Shown here: positions 63,240 through 64,000 of the stretch, in pieces
Layout: every line of letters starts with the position of its first letter
Position numbering within the stretch: position 1 is the first letter of the stretch
NCBI RefSeq assembly: GCF_002920615.1
Contig: NZ_PQSU01000005.1
Coordinates: forward strand, 186,001 to 250,000
DNA length: 64,000 nucleotides
Direction: 5' to 3'
Source: Streptomyces sp. Ru62
GTDB lineage: Bacteria > Actinomycetota > Actinomycetes > Streptomycetales > Streptomycetaceae
Translations under genes and position numbers: made by a program
Notes under the pieces: generated by a model
The model's database searches: none
Seen by the model: the letters and a program-made list of their open reading frames with translations, nothing else
What the model was told of the DNA's origin: nothing

Positions 63240-63314
63240 CGCCCCGGAGGGGGTGCGGGGGCCGCGTGACCAGCCGAGCTGGACCCGCGGACACCCGACA
63301 CCCCCTCCGGGGCG
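63240..63314 (-). terminator. Large branched terminator of ilvE
   Basis: A perfect 16-bp stem (63240-63255 with 63299-63314) encloses further stems ccgcg/cgcgg and ccagc/gctgg; on the minus strand it ends in GTTTTTCG. It follows the ilvE stop by 16 nt. Confidence 0.85.
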
Positions 63315-63329
63315 CTCCAGGCCGCGCTC

Positions 63330-64000
63330 TTAACCGACCCGGTGCATCCAGCCGTGCTTGTCCTCGGTCAGGCCCCGCTGGATGCCCAGCAGAGCCTCGC
63401 GCAGACGCCCGGTGACCGGCCCGGGCGTGCCGTCGCCGTGGGACCACTGGTCGGTCTTGGTCTTGACGTGACCGATCGGCGTGACCACGGCGGCGGTACC
63501 GCACGCGAAGACCTCGGTCAGCGCACCGGAGGCGGCGTCCTCGCGCCACTGCTGGAGGGTGATCACCCCTTCCTCGGCGGTGTAGCCGAGGTCACGGGCG
63601 ACCTGGAGCAGGGAGTCGCGGGTGATGCCCTCCAGGATGGAGCCGGTGAGCGACGGGGTGACGATCCGGTCGCCGTAGACGAACGCGACGTTCATGCTGC
63701 CGCTCTCCTCGACCTTGGTGCGGGTGACCGCGTCGAGGTAGACGACCTGGTCGCAGCCGTGCGCGGCGGCCTCGGCCTGCGGCAGCAGGGACGCGGCGTA
63801 GTTGCCGCCGGTCTTGGCGTCGCCGGTGCCGCCCGGGACGGCGCGGACGTGGTCCTCGGAGACCCAGATGGTGACCGGCTTCACGCCGCCGGCGAAGTAC
63901 GCGCCGGAGGGGGAGGCGATCAGCATGAACAGGTACTCGTTCGCCGGGTGCACGCCGAGCGCGGCCTCCGTGGCGAACATGAACGGCCGCAGGTAGAGGG
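63330..64000 (-). CDS. ilvE: Branched-chain amino acid aminotransferase, C-terminal part (5' end outside window)
   Basis: The frame runs off the right edge. The ~223 residues visible include the PLP lysine in [25 protein letters not shown]-type region, [20 protein letters not shown] and [16 protein letters not shown], all typical of class IV BCAT enzymes. It makes or degrades Leu, Ile and Val with 2-oxoglutarate/Glu. Confidence 0.96.
   Translation of the reverse strand, partial: LYLRPFMFATEAALGVHPANEYLFMLIASPSGAYFAGGVKPVTIWVSEDHVRAVPGGTGDAKTGGNYAASLLPQAEAAAHGCDQVVYLDAVTRTKVEESGSMNVAFVYGDRIVTPSLTGSILEGITRDSLLQVARDLGYTAEEGVITLQQWREDAASGALTEVFACGTAAVVTPIGHVKTKTDQWSHGDGTPGPVTGRLREALLGIQRGLTEDKHGWMHRVG

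Overview
The window is a Streptomyces chromosome segment. It has very high GC, many GTG starts, ATGA/GTGA stop-start overlaps, and the marker genes hupS (HU fused to a lysine-rich tail), ndgR next to leuCD, two conservons (cvnABCD), a whiJ-like XRE/DUF397 pair, cofC and accB-accE. From memory, the order of the core genes matches the region of the S. coelicolor chromosome from rpmB to ilvE, read in the opposite direction. The species cannot be named from this alone.

Layout. 1-3.9 kb: the end of an HSP90-family gene, translationally coupled to a large TPR gene that carries a 1-nt frameshift. 3.9-6.2 kb: a DAK2/FakA-like gene divergent from rpmB. 6.3-10.8 kb: an AfsR/SARP-type STAND regulator and an FAD monooxygenase, which look like an accessory insertion. 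10.9-17.7 kb: core genes thiD-thiL, a small Lrp/AsnC-like protein, a DUF3515 lipoprotein, ddlA, gpsA, plsC and cofC. 17.9-22.4 kb: a small CSD-like protein, hupS, a 76-aa protein, leuD-leuC and the divergent regulator ndgR. 22.5-24.2 kb: a DUF4188 gene divergent from a MerR regulator, then five minus-strand tRNA genes (Gln-Glu-Glu-Gln-Glu in transcription order). 24.3-28.6 kb: HAD hydrolase, DUF4241, gltX, an FAH-family hydrolase and an unrecognised 64-aa peptide gene. 29.2-39.8 kb: two tandem conservons. Each has a membrane sensor kinase-like protein, a roadblock protein, a DUF742 protein and a small GTPase. The two GTPase genes share long blocks of identical DNA. 40.0-41.8 kb: accE-accB. 41.9-55.7 kb: accessory genes, many secreted: a PL8 lyase, an M15-like protein, YceI, an ATPase/XRE/DUF397 module, a Gly-rich membrane protein, divergent GH3 and GH30 glycosidases under one palindrome, a lipoprotein, a muconolactone isomerase-like protein, GPP34 and VOC. 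55.7-64 kb: cimA, a five-gene operon (fused ureAB, ureC, agmatine deiminase, tetR, MHS transporter), and the 3' part of ilvE.

How the genes work together. cimA, leuCD and ilvE serve branched-chain amino acid synthesis, with NdgR beside leuC as the likely regulator. gpsA and plsC act in phospholipid synthesis, accB/accE in acyl-CoA carboxylation, and gltX together with the tRNA-Glu/Gln cluster in translation. GH3/GH30 and PL8/M15-like form two extracellular polysaccharide or cell-wall degradation sets.

The most interesting locus is the urease-like operon. Its UreC keeps every nickel ligand but has altered active-site loops, and no accessory gene (ureDEFG) is visible. It is co-transcribed with agmatine deiminase, a transporter and a TetR regulator, and two matching 17-bp palindromes lie in its promoter. 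I infer that it may hydrolyse a substituted urea such as N-carbamoylputrescine rather than urea.
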